A DNA stretch of 24,007 nt, from positions 1 through 24,007 of the IMG/VR virus record IMGVR_UViG_3300003937_000235, one strand, 5' to 3'. Numbering within the stretch: position 1 is the stretch's first letter; every line of letters begins with the position of its first letter. A model generated the notes under the pieces. It was given only the letters and a program-made list of their open reading frames with translations. It ran no database searches and was not told where the DNA came from. Positions 8,557 to 15,991 of this stretch are shown here, in pieces. The DNA is from a virus. Made by a program: the position numbers and the translations under genes.

Positions 8557-9141
8557 ATGAATTATTTGGTATTATATCAAGGTGGAATGGCAGGCACATG
8601 GTTAGCTTGGTTAATTAATCAACATGATAATTTTCCTAAATACCCTAAACATGTAAAAGAATCAGGCCTTGATATTGGTTGTTGGGGAGCAGATTGGGAA
8701 ACCGAAAAAGAAACATTTAAAGAATCTAGACAACACGTAATAAGTAATACAAAGAAGGATTGTATAAAGATAATTCCTCTTCATGAATTAAGAGATCCTA
8801 TTGCAATGCCACATGATATTGATAGACCATTAAGAGATTTAGTATTTAGTGAAGTAAATCCAGTTAAAGTAATATATCCTATTGTAACAACAATGAGAGA
8901 AGAATTTATTGCTAGATGGAATAAGCTTGAACTTGGTAGTCCCGTTATAGAACAAGGCTGGACTGAATGGGATTGGTTTGTTGACCAGGAAGAACCATAC
9001 GGTGATATAGTTAAAATCGATATGGGTAAATTATTGTCAGGTGATATATGGCAATACTATAAATTATGTAATGAAATAGAAGAGGAACCGTTGCCAAATA
9101 TACAAGAACTTATTAATGATTACAAGAAATTTTTCGTATAA
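8557..9141 (+). CDS. Sulfotransferase-like P-loop protein
   Basis: A 194-aa protein, probably cytosolic. The N-terminus is a strand followed by a Gly-rich loop, YLVLYQGGMAGTWLAWLIN (residues 3-21). This resembles the phosphosulfate-binding loop of sulfotransferase-fold proteins found in marine phages. The C-terminus (YYKLCNEIEEEPLPNIQELI, then NDYKKFF) resembles the terminal helix of the same group. The middle has IYPIVTTMREEFIARW and a Trp-rich stretch (WTEWDWFVDQEEPYGD). No substrate can be inferred, and an ordinary P-loop kinase is possible. The Met at 8557 is needed to keep the loop strand, yet it sits directly after the late promoter, so its mRNA should be leaderless. Its stop codon lies within the next late promoter. 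Function is tentative. Confidence 0.5.
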   Translation: MNYLVLYQGGMAGTWLAWLINQHDNFPKYPKHVKESGLDIGCWGADWETEKETFKESRQHVISNTKKDCIKIIPLHELRDPIAMPHDIDRPLRDLVFSEVNPVKVIYPIVTTMREEFIARWNKLELGSPVIEQGWTEWDWFVDQEEPYGDIVKIDMGKLLSGDIWQYYKLCNEIEEEPLPNIQELINDYKKFFV

Positions 9142-9144
9142 ATA
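9137..9144 (+). promoter_or_regulatory. Late promoter (TATAAATA) containing the upstream stop codon
   Basis: An exact TATAAATA in which bases 9139-9141 are the TAA stop of the sulfotransferase-like gene. The next ATG is at 9151, 6 bp past the box, predicting a leaderless or nearly leaderless late mRNA for the tube-like protein. Confidence 0.8.
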
Positions 9145-9150
9145 TATAAT

Positions 9151-9618
9151 ATGCCAAACTTTTTAAATCCATCATCGTTCGTAATGACTCTAGATAGCCA
9201 GACATATTCTGGCGCTCAGTTTACAGTACAGACTATGATGCTCCCAGACGTATCTGCGGAAGGTGCACCTGTAACATTTAAACAAGTAAATGTTGCAATG
9301 GCTGCAGATAAAGTAATGTTTGCCCCATTAGAATTAAGTTATCTAATCGATGAGGATCTTTTAAACTATAAAGAGATCTTTGATTGGATGAAGATGGGGA
9401 TAGAGACAAACCATCAACAAGCAATTATTGGCAACAATCATGTACGAGATCTAACCCTAACTGTTATGAACTCGGCTAATAATGTAACAAAACAAATCAA
9501 TTTTATCGATGCTTACCCGACTAGTCTTTCATCGTTACCATTTGATATCACGACAACCGATGTAGAATATCTTACTGCAGTTGCCACATTCAATTATTCA
9601 TACTACGAATTCATCTAA
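9151..9618 (+). CDS. Tail-tube-like virion structural protein
   Basis: A 155-aa protein with the strand pattern of phage tube-domain proteins: FTVQTMMLPDVSAEG (about 24-38), MFAPLELSYLIDEDLLNYKEIFDWM (about 56-80), LTLTVMNSANNVTKQINFIDAYPTSLSSLPFD (about 101-132), and a final VATFNYSYYEF. The core FxPLxLxYLIDEDLxNYxEIxxWM resembles structural proteins of marine T4-like phages related to gp19. Its place after gene 23 is where related phages often carry a tail-completion gene (gp3), so it could be a tube terminator or initiator rather than the main tube subunit. A late promoter immediately before it fits a virion role. The family is reasonably clear; the exact role is inferred. Confidence 0.65.
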   Translation: MPNFLNPSSFVMTLDSQTYSGAQFTVQTMMLPDVSAEGAPVTFKQVNVAMAADKVMFAPLELSYLIDEDLLNYKEIFDWMKMGIETNHQQAIIGNNHVRDLTLTVMNSANNVTKQINFIDAYPTSLSSLPFDITTTDVEYLTAVATFNYSYYEFI

Positions 9619-9633
9619 TGAAACCTTTATATA

Positions 9634-10095
9634 ATGAGATCAAATATCGAACAGTGGATTGAGGAGTTTGTCTCAGTTCATAATGAATCGCTAAACCAAA
9701 CACCATGCCCGTATGCAAAAGCTGCATTAGTTAAATATATAGAAACAGATGACCTTGGTAAATCATTAGCTGATGTAATAAATAATTGGTCTGATTCACA
9801 TCAAGTTGTATGTTTATATACAGCTACAGAAAATTATACACCTTATAATTTAAATCATTTAATAATGGAATTTAATGCTGTAGCAATGCCACATGATATT
9901 GTTGCATTAGAAGATCATCCAAATGACCCAGAAATTATTAATGGTGTCAAAATGAATTTTGGCAAATGTATATTAGTATTAGTACAAAGACTTAGCGTTA
10001 TCAATAGGAAAAGCTTAGCATTAAAAGACCAAGGTTATTATGATAATTGGTCAGAAGAGAATTTAGATGACGTAGTTAATTGGAGATTTAAATGA
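9634..10095 (+). CDS. Conserved hypothetical protein with CPYAKAA motif
   Basis: A 153-aa protein with no function I recognise. The N-terminus is helical (IEQWIEEFVSVHNESL) and followed by TPCPYAKAALVKYIET (about 23-38), a motif that looks conserved (Pro-Cys-Pro before a helix). Next comes a strand-like region VVCLYTATENYTPYNLNHLI and a C-terminal stretch rich in Asn, Asp and Trp (YYDNWSEENLDDVVNWRFK). It contains AMPHDI, which also occurs in the protein at 8557 with identical codons. No ribosome site is visible before the ATG. The stop overlaps the next start (ATGA), so it is probably translated with the acyltransferase-like gene and may serve the same cassette. Confidence 0.6.
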   Translation: MRSNIEQWIEEFVSVHNESLNQTPCPYAKAALVKYIETDDLGKSLADVINNWSDSHQVVCLYTATENYTPYNLNHLIMEFNAVAMPHDIVALEDHPNDPEIINGVKMNFGKCILVLVQRLSVINRKSLALKDQGYYDNWSEENLDDVVNWRFK

Positions 10096-10622
10096 GTTAC
10101 TCATATGCGAGGATTAATTTAGAGAAAACTAATTATAGCAAAATAGATAATACAGATATTATAGATTATTATCCACGTATGCCACAGGATTTAGATAACA
10201 TATATTATAAGTATTGTAATCATCATGCATTTAATAGTGTAATGCCATTATTTCCAATCGAGTATGAAGAAAATACTATCCATGGATATTATGATACAAA
10301 TCACGATGGGCTTTATGATGATTATCATAATCATGGTGACTCAAAAATAATGGTAGGATTTAGTATGATATGTGAATTTGATAATGAAAATGCTGAAGCT
10401 TATCAGTTTGCTTGGGATTATAGAAGACCTAAATTACATTTGGGCCTTGCTAGCTTAAGACATGAGTGTGCATATTATAAAGAAAAAGGATTTAAGTATC
10501 TGTATATCGGTGGAGCAGATGAATATAAACAAAAGATAGATGGATTTGAGATAATGAGTCCAGCAGCTTGGATAGATGGAAGGTGGACAATAGATGGATT
10601 CGAACCAGTACAAAATAAATAA
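10092..10622 (+). CDS. Ate1/GNAT-like acyl- or aminoacyl-transferase
   Basis: A 176-aa protein whose second half follows the pattern of the acyl-CoA N-acyltransferase fold in arginyl-tRNA-protein transferase (Ate1) relatives. It has a strand with KIMVGFSMICEFD (about 85-97), then WDYRRPKLHLGLASLRHECAYYKEKGFKYLYIGGADEY (about 109-146), matching the family order of aromatic strand, LG-x-L turn, long helix and YLYIGG strand, and then KQKIDGFEI. The N-terminal Cys cluster of true Ate1 is absent apart from a CNHH segment near residue 42. A plausible role is transferring an acyl or aminoacyl group to an amine, but substrate and donor are unknown. It overlaps both neighbours, linking it to the amidinotransferase gene. 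Confidence 0.5.
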   Translation: MSYSYARINLEKTNYSKIDNTDIIDYYPRMPQDLDNIYYKYCNHHAFNSVMPLFPIEYEENTIHGYYDTNHDGLYDDYHNHGDSKIMVGFSMICEFDNENAEAYQFAWDYRRPKLHLGLASLRHECAYYKEKGFKYLYIGGADEYKQKIDGFEIMSPAAWIDGRWTIDGFEPVQNK

Positions 10623-11736
10623 AGCAAATGCATATAACGGTTGGGACCCTTTAAAACAGGTAATCCTCGGTAATGTATTTGAACCAGAGTTTTTTGAAAC
10701 TGTTGGTGACCCTAAACTTCGGGATTTACTCCAGCAAATCTTGTATGAAACCCATGAAGACTTAACAAATATCCGCACGACGCTTGAGGATTTGGGTGTT
10801 GAAGTAATTCAACCACCAAGGAATTCAATGGATGGAGTTCGTGAAGAGGATATGTTTGATACTATTCAGAGTGTAATGGATGCCTTCGGAAAGAATGAAG
10901 TTATTGATTTTATTTGGAAACCATGTCTTATGCCAAGAGATAATTGGATTACTTTAGGTGATAAGATTCTTTTTACTGGTTCAGACTTTACTAATCCATA
11001 TAAAATTAATCCTGATATTATAGATCATTATCCAGTGAAAAATTTAATAGAGAGGGATGGTTCCGGCTTTAGCATAAACGATCGCCCTCACACTTACAGT
11101 AATACTTTTTGGGCTCCTCAAATTATACGTGTAGGCAATAAACTTATTATTGATGAAGAGGATAAAACTAATTTAGGCGAATGGGTTTTAGATAAGTATC
11201 CACAATTTAAATCTACTTCTGCAATAACAGCGGGAGGACATACTGATGGAGCAATGTGTTTACCAAAACCAGGATTGGTTATTCATACACCATGGATAGA
11301 TGGAAACATTTTTAAAGAGACTCTTCCAGGTTGGGATATTCTTGGAATTCAAAATCCAAACCAAATGCAAGCTGATAATGCTCATGAATGGAATGGACTT
11401 AATTCATGGAGGTTAGAGAAAGATATTACAGAAGGTAGATGGTGGACACCTCAAGCTAAATCAAATCCAGAGCTTGTCAAATTTGTAGATAGCTATCTAA
11501 GTGAATGGACTGGTTTTGCAGAAGAAAGTATATTTGAAGTTAATATGCTTAGTATATCTGAAGAGGTTATCCTATCATTAAACTATCAAAAAGAAGTTCA
11601 CGATAAATTAAAGAAACATAATATAGAACCGATATACTGTAGATTTAGACATAGAAATTTTTGGGATGGTGGCTTACATTGTTTAACTTTAGATACATAT
11701 CGCGAAGGCGGTATGCAAGATTATTTTGCTAAGTAG
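10594..11736 (+). CDS. Amidinotransferase-family protein (AGAT-like)
   Basis: A 380-aa protein of the guanidino-group-modifying (pentein) superfamily, closest in plan to arginine:glycine and inosamine-phosphate amidinotransferases. It has WDPLKQVILGNVFEP at the N-terminus (17-31), CLMPRDNWITLGDKI (111-125), GGHTDGAMCLPKPGLVI (214-230) giving the catalytic His216 and the HxD motif, FEVNMLSISEEVIL (314-327), and the nucleophile loop FWDGGLHCLTLD with Cys363. The family's catalytic Asp lies in an FDAAD-type motif, where this protein reads FWAPQ (172-176), so that Asp appears replaced. Likely chemistry is amidino transfer from arginine to an amine, or a related reaction. The ATG overlaps the preceding gene by 29 bp, with GGAAGG upstream. 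The family is clear; activity and substrate are uncertain. Confidence 0.8.
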   Translation: MDSNQYKINKANAYNGWDPLKQVILGNVFEPEFFETVGDPKLRDLLQQILYETHEDLTNIRTTLEDLGVEVIQPPRNSMDGVREEDMFDTIQSVMDAFGKNEVIDFIWKPCLMPRDNWITLGDKILFTGSDFTNPYKINPDIIDHYPVKNLIERDGSGFSINDRPHTYSNTFWAPQIIRVGNKLIIDEEDKTNLGEWVLDKYPQFKSTSAITAGGHTDGAMCLPKPGLVIHTPWIDGNIFKETLPGWDILGIQNPNQMQADNAHEWNGLNSWRLEKDITEGRWWTPQAKSNPELVKFVDSYLSEWTGFAEESIFEVNMLSISEEVILSLNYQKEVHDKLKKHNIEPIYCRFRHRNFWDGGLHCLTLDTYREGGMQDYFAK

Positions 11737-12331
11737 ATCTGATATAATCAACCATGCAATCCAAGCTATTAAGGCTAAAGACTATTTAGAAATAGGCTGT
11801 GCATATAACGAAAACTTTGATAAGATCAAAGTAAAAAACAAAGTCGGAATCGATCCGAACTCAGGTGGAACATTACGTATGACTAGCGATGAATTCTTTG
11901 CGGTTAACCTAATGAAATATGACGTCATCTTTATTGATGGGTTGCATGAACATAAACAAGTCTGGCAAGACTTCTGTAATTCAGTTAAAATTCTAAGACC
12001 TAGAGGGATTATAATCTTGCATGATATGTTACCACCCGGAGAGCAACAAGCTATTTGGCCGTTTGAAGAAGATCAAAAAAATGATGCACCGCGTTGTGGT
12101 ACAAGCTGGAGAGCTTCATTCGACATACTAAAATTACAGAAAGAATATTTTATTATAGACAGAGAAACAGGTATAGCTATATGGAGAAACAATGATGTAC
12201 CAAATGATATTGATTTTGATTCAGAGACTATTACCTGGAATGAATTTCAAGAATGCCGATCGCGCATGGGATTCGATGTGATAGATTCAACTACAGGTTT
12301 ACAACGTATGTACAAACTGCGCAAACTATGA
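11726..12331 (+). CDS. SAM-dependent methyltransferase, class I (TTG start)
   Basis: A 201-aa protein with a Rossmann methyltransferase core: motif I YLEIGCAYNENF (20-31), an acidic end of strand 2 in VGIDPN (Asp43), and VIFIDGLHEHKQVWQDF (67-83), followed by LRPRGIIILHDMLPPG. This is the Methyltransf_24/FkbM-like arrangement common in O-methyltransferases that act on sugars or small metabolites. No in-frame ATG precedes motif I, so TTG at 11726 is the best start. It overlaps the amidinotransferase stop by 11 bp, suggesting coupled translation. The last codons form part of the promoter of the following gene. The substrate is unknown, and the context suggests methylation of a product of the cassette. 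Confidence 0.75.
   Translation: MLSRSDIINHAIQAIKAKDYLEIGCAYNENFDKIKVKNKVGIDPNSGGTLRMTSDEFFAVNLMKYDVIFIDGLHEHKQVWQDFCNSVKILRPRGIIILHDMLPPGEQQAIWPFEEDQKNDAPRCGTSWRASFDILKLQKEYFIIDRETGIAIWRNNDVPNDIDFDSETITWNEFQECRSRMGFDVIDSTTGLQRMYKLRKL
11740..11748 (+). promoter_or_regulatory. Possible extended -10 promoter at the methyltransferase start
   Basis: TGATATAAT matches the extended -10 used elsewhere in the window, but no TGTACA-like -35 is seen 16-17 bp upstream. The ATG at 11754 that follows is out of frame and closes after 11 codons. It could drive an internal transcript or be coincidental. Confidence 0.25.
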
Positions 12332-12337
12332 TATAAT
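12309..12337 (+). promoter_or_regulatory. TGTACA / extended -10 promoter for the radical SAM gene
   Basis: TGTACA (12309-12314), a 17-bp spacer, then TATAAT (12332-12337) within TATGATATAAT. The methyltransferase stop codon TGA (12329-12331) is inside the extended -10. The radical SAM ATG at 12344 is 6 bp past the -10, so the transcript should start at or next to the start codon. Confidence 0.75.
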
Positions 12338-12343
12338 ATAACC

Positions 12344-13648
12344 ATGGATAGTAATTGGAATAAGCACACAGGTCTTAAAGATCCTACGTGCGCATTAAAA
12401 TTTGTATGGTCATCTATAAAACTAAGCGAAGGTACATCCGCTAGTTGCCATAGAACCACATATGATAAGATACCTGAGGGAGACTTTGGTAAATTTCATC
12501 ATACCCCTACTAAAATGGCTACGCGTAAACTTATGCTGGAAGGTAAATGGCCAGGTAAAGGTTGTGAGTATTGTAAAAAGATAGAAGATGCTGGTGGTAT
12601 TTCAGATAGAATGGAAGCCAATAGCATGAAATCTGAACTCTTTAGTACAACTAACTGCACAATATTAGAAATGTATTTTAGTAATGTATGTAATCAAGCA
12701 TGTATATATTGCTCTGCTGAATATAGTTCTACATGGGAAGCCGAAAATAAAAAGTGGGGTTTAACACAAAATATTAATGACTATGCATTAGACTTCTTTC
12801 AAGACAAAGAGAATTTTAAAAGAATAAAAAATGAGTTCTGGGAATGGATGGAAGATAATCATAAGCCATTAGTTAAATATAATATATTAGGTGGCGAACC
12901 ATTCTTTCAACCAGAGTTATTAGAGAATTTAGACTTCTTTGAATCTCACCCTTGCCCTAATTTAGAGTTAACTATATTTACTAATCTAAAATGTCCTGAA
13001 CAAAGATTTCGTGATACTATGGATCATATAGAATTCTTACGTGCAATAGGTAACCTAGGTCATATAAGAATTATTTGTTCTATTGATTGTTGGGGAGAAG
13101 CACATGAGTATACACGTTGGGGATCAAAGCTAGAAGAGTTCGATAGGAATCTTGGTATACTTGCATTAGATTATAAAGATATAGAAACAGAAATCCACAT
13201 GACTATGGCCGCTACAACAATAAGGGCTATGCCAGAATTAGTAACAAGATTAAACTATTGGAATAATCTAAGAAATCCATTAAGAGAAAAGGCACCTGAA
13301 GTAAAGTCAGGTGTGAAAGAGAATTCAAAGATAAAACCTATATACATCTCTGGTAATTTTGTTGTATGGCCAAATCATATGGCACCTGATATATTCCCAG
13401 CAGGATTCTTTGCAGATGATTTTAAAAGGTTATATGAAGAGTTAGACAAAGGTGTATGGAAATATCGTATCTATGAACTAATGAGAGGATATGAAAAGTC
13501 AATAGATAATACGCCTGTCAATTATGAGATGATTAAATTACTTAAGACTGAATTGACAGATATAGACAGAAGGAGAGGATGCGATTGGAAGAAAACATTC
13601 CCATGGTTAAACGATTTTAATACGGATATAAATATTAATACATTATGA
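12344..13648 (+). CDS. Radical SAM protein (twitch-domain type)
   Basis: A 434-aa radical SAM enzyme. The 4Fe-4S motif CNQACIYC gives Cys116, Cys120 and Cys123 (CX3CX2C), followed by the SAM-binding GGEP motif in NILGGEPFFQP and strand motifs FTNLKC and IRIICSIDCWGEAHEYTRWG. An N-terminal region (DPTCALKFVWSSIKLSEG, then a Cys-His pair and GCEYC) resembles the accessory twitch-like segment seen in phage and metagenomic radical SAM proteins. A late CDWKK adds another Cys. The reaction is unknown; options include peptide or sugar modification. It has its own promoter and lies beside a methyltransferase and an amidinotransferase. Its start is supported by the need for the N-terminal motif, although no ribosome site precedes it. 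Confidence 0.85.
   Translation: MDSNWNKHTGLKDPTCALKFVWSSIKLSEGTSASCHRTTYDKIPEGDFGKFHHTPTKMATRKLMLEGKWPGKGCEYCKKIEDAGGISDRMEANSMKSELFSTTNCTILEMYFSNVCNQACIYCSAEYSSTWEAENKKWGLTQNINDYALDFFQDKENFKRIKNEFWEWMEDNHKPLVKYNILGGEPFFQPELLENLDFFESHPCPNLELTIFTNLKCPEQRFRDTMDHIEFLRAIGNLGHIRIICSIDCWGEAHEYTRWGSKLEEFDRNLGILALDYKDIETEIHMTMAATTIRAMPELVTRLNYWNNLRNPLREKAPEVKSGVKENSKIKPIYISGNFVVWPNHMAPDIFPAGFFADDFKRLYEELDKGVWKYRIYELMRGYEKSIDNTPVNYEMIKLLKTELTDIDRRRGCDWKKTFPWLNDFNTDININTL
13627..13634 (+). promoter_or_regulatory. Possible late promoter before uvsY
   Basis: An exact TATAAATA lies in the last codons of the radical SAM gene, 10 bp before the uvsY ATG. It encodes part of DININT, so it could be a chance match in A+T-rich coding sequence. 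If used, the leader would be about 5 nt. Confidence 0.4.
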
Positions 13649-14091
13649 ATACAACTGAAATACTTGAGATGTGGAAGAAAGATGGCCAGATCGATGAACT
13701 AAAATTAGATGATACTACTATAAGGATGGCACGTATCCATAGTAAGTACTTAGAGTTACTTACCATTTCTAAAATGACACGTAAGAAATATGACTTAGAG
13801 TATAAGACATTGCTCAAAGATAAATGGCTTTACTATAATGGAAAGTTATCTAAAGAAGAAATAGATAAATTTAAGTGGGAGTATGATCCATTCGGTGGAT
13901 TAAATAAACCACTTAAAGGTGATATGAATTATTATTATGATGCTGATACTGATATCCAAAGATCACAAGCACTATTAGAAGTACAAAAGATTCAAGTAGA
14001 AACTATTGAAGAAATAATGAATACTATAAGATGGCGACATCAGAATATTGGTAACATTATAAAATGGAGATCCTTTGAAGCAGGTGTATGA
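13645..14091 (+). CDS. uvsY: Recombination mediator UvsY
   Basis: A 148-aa protein matching T4 UvsY (137 aa), which loads UvsX recombinase onto gp32-coated single-stranded DNA. Visible features are the N-terminal ILEMWKKDGQID, the helix IRMARIHSKYLELLTISKM with a basic continuation (RKKYDLEYKTLLKDKWLYYNG), and the typical C-terminal RWRHQNIGNIIKWRSFEAG. It overlaps the radical SAM stop by 4 bp and the uvsW start by 4 bp (ATGA). In T4, uvsW precedes uvsY; here the order is reversed. UvsX itself is outside the window. Confidence 0.92.
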   Translation: MNTTEILEMWKKDGQIDELKLDDTTIRMARIHSKYLELLTISKMTRKKYDLEYKTLLKDKWLYYNGKLSKEEIDKFKWEYDPFGGLNKPLKGDMNYYYDADTDIQRSQALLEVQKIQVETIEEIMNTIRWRHQNIGNIIKWRSFEAGV

Positions 14092-15575
14092 TATTAACAG
14101 TAGAAGTTAAAGACAATGCCTTTATCTATGTGGACTGTGATGACAAAGGCATTATACAGGAACTAGCAGAATATTTTACGTTCTTTGTTCCTGGCTATAA
14201 GTTCATGCCTCAATTCCGTAACAAACTATGGGATGGCAAACTCAGATTACTTAACATGCGTGACCAATCCATATACTCTGGATTATTTGGTCATATAAAA
14301 GCTTTTTGTTTAGACAGAAATATAGAGCTTCAATCAATATTAAAAGAACCACCAAGTAAATATAATCTTCCAGGAATGGATTACCCTGTCGATATGTCTT
14401 GGTTTGAAACATTACCAATACCACATATACTAAGAGACTATCAGTTAGAAGCTATTGAACATGGTATTCGAACGAGGTCAGGTCTTCTAGTATCTCCTAC
14501 AGCTTCAGGTAAATCATTAATAATATATCTCCTTATGAGATATTTTTTAGCTCGTAATGAAGATAAAGTATTATTGATTGTACCTACCACTTCCCTTGTT
14601 AGACAAATGTATACCGACTTCTGCAAGTATGCAGATAATGATGATAGCTTTTTTGTTACGGATAATTGCCATGAGATTATGGCAGGTCTTGATAAAGGCC
14701 ATAAGACTAAACGAGTGTATATATCCACATGGCAATCTATATACAAAATGCAAAAAGGATATTTCCAACAGTTCGGTATGGTTATAGGTGATGAGGCACA
14801 TAACTTTAAGGCTAAGTCTCTTACTAGTATACTAACTAAATGTACTGAAGCTCGATATAGATTTGGAATGACTGGTACTCTTGATGGTACACAAACACAT
14901 AAGCTTGTTCTAGAAGGTCTATTCGGACCACATAAAAACATCACAACCTCTAAAGCTCTTATTGATAGAGGAGATCTTGCAAACATATCAATTGACATAT
15001 TGTTACTTAAACATAAAGAAGAGCATTGTAAAGAAGTAAGTAAGATGAAATATCAGGATGAGGTAGATTGGATTGTTACAAATGAGAAGAGAAATAACTT
15101 TATAAAGAATTTAGCTATCGATCTAAAGGGTAATACATTAGTATTATTCCAGTACGTGGAGAAGCATGGCGAACCGCTGTTTAGATCAATCGATAAAGCA
15201 ACAGATAATAAAAGAAAAGTATTCTATGTGAGTGGTAAGACACCCGCTGACACGCGCGAAGAAATTAGAGCTATAACTGAACAAGAGTCTAACGCTATAT
15301 TAGTATGTTCATATGGTACATTCTCTACTGGCATTAATATAGTTAACCTACATAATATAATATTTGCCTCACCATCTAAATCTCAGATAAGAGTATTACA
15401 ATCTATTGGTAGGGGATTAAGAAAGAGCACATTAGATACCAAGATATATGACATAGCCGATGACCTACATTGGAAATCTAATAAGAATTTTACACTTAAC
15501 CATGCCGCAGAACGCGTTAAGATATACTCTAAAGAAAGATTTAAATTTAAGATGCACGAAATTAAATTGTTATAA
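14088..15575 (+). CDS. uvsW: DNA/RNA helicase UvsW
   Basis: An SF2 helicase of 495 aa (T4 UvsW 503 aa) that remodels branched DNA, unwinds R-loops and moves replication from origins to recombination-dependent forks. The N-terminal DNA-binding domain (about 1-105) includes FRNKLWDGKLRLLN. Helicase motifs follow: Q-motif region LRDYQLEAIEHG, Walker A SPTASGKSLI (about 135-144), Ia VPTTSLVRQM, DEAH box GDEAHNFKAKS with Asp235, motif III FGMTGTL, motif IV region NTLVLFQYVEKHG, V YGTFSTGINI, and VI QSIGRGLRKS. It is complete with no truncation. The stop codon TAA lies within a late promoter box. Confidence 0.96.
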   Translation: MILTVEVKDNAFIYVDCDDKGIIQELAEYFTFFVPGYKFMPQFRNKLWDGKLRLLNMRDQSIYSGLFGHIKAFCLDRNIELQSILKEPPSKYNLPGMDYPVDMSWFETLPIPHILRDYQLEAIEHGIRTRSGLLVSPTASGKSLIIYLLMRYFLARNEDKVLLIVPTTSLVRQMYTDFCKYADNDDSFFVTDNCHEIMAGLDKGHKTKRVYISTWQSIYKMQKGYFQQFGMVIGDEAHNFKAKSLTSILTKCTEARYRFGMTGTLDGTQTHKLVLEGLFGPHKNITTSKALIDRGDLANISIDILLLKHKEEHCKEVSKMKYQDEVDWIVTNEKRNNFIKNLAIDLKGNTLVLFQYVEKHGEPLFRSIDKATDNKRKVFYVSGKTPADTREEIRAITEQESNAILVCSYGTFSTGINIVNLHNIIFASPSKSQIRVLQSIGRGLRKSTLDTKIYDIADDLHWKSNKNFTLNHAAERVKIYSKERFKFKMHEIKLL

Positions 15576-15578
15576 ATA
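15571..15578 (+). promoter_or_regulatory. Late promoter (TATAAATA) containing the uvsW stop codon
   Basis: An exact TATAAATA; bases 15573-15575 are the uvsW TAA. The next ATG begins at 15584, the position expected for the late transcription start, so the mRNA would be leaderless. Confidence 0.75.
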
Positions 15579-15583
15579 CATAT

Positions 15584-15949
15584 ATGGAAAAGAACTATCC
15601 AGAACACATATCAGACATACCAGTCAAATTATATAAATTGGTTTCAGGCGAATCAATTCTTGCATACACACATGATTTAGATGAAGAATCAAGTGGTGCA
15701 TTAATTGGTATAGAAGAACCAATGAAAGTAATAGTTGAAGAAGACAATCGTTATGTTATGACTCCATGGTTACCATTCTCAAATCAAAAATTACACGTCC
15801 TTGAGGATTTTAATGTTATGATTACTTCAGATGTTAATGATGATGTTAAAGCACATTATATGAAAATAATTTTAGATGAGATTAAACAAGATAAGGAATT
15901 GTTGGCAGATGAGATGAGGATGGTTAAAGGAAACGCCACCACCCATTAA
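15584..15949 (+). CDS. Conserved small phage protein, possibly LSm-like fold
   Basis: A 121-aa protein. The first 85 residues look like a small beta barrel: VKLYKLVSGESILAY (14-28), ALIGIEEPMKVIVEE (39-53), YVMTPWLPFS (57-66) and LHVLEDFNVMITSDV (69-83). They are followed by an acidic helical tail (YMKIILDEIKQDKELLADEM). The barrel order is reminiscent of Sm-like proteins annotated beside recombination genes in marine T4-like phages, but no diagnostic residue proves it. No ribosome site is possible upstream because the late promoter abuts the ATG. RNA binding is speculation. Confidence 0.55.
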   Translation: MEKNYPEHISDIPVKLYKLVSGESILAYTHDLDEESSGALIGIEEPMKVIVEEDNRYVMTPWLPFSNQKLHVLEDFNVMITSDVNDDVKAHYMKIILDEIKQDKELLADEMRMVKGNATTH

Positions 15950-15991
15950 TTATATACTGTCCCTCCGCAGAGATACTCTCTTATTATATCA

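Noticed and set aside
14441-14998. Minus-strand open frame of 185 codons
   Set aside because: Antisense to the UvsW helicase motifs; no independent support.
15969-15979. AGAG-ATA-CTCT inverted repeat after the gene at 15584
   Set aside because: A four-pair stem without a T-run is likely by chance.
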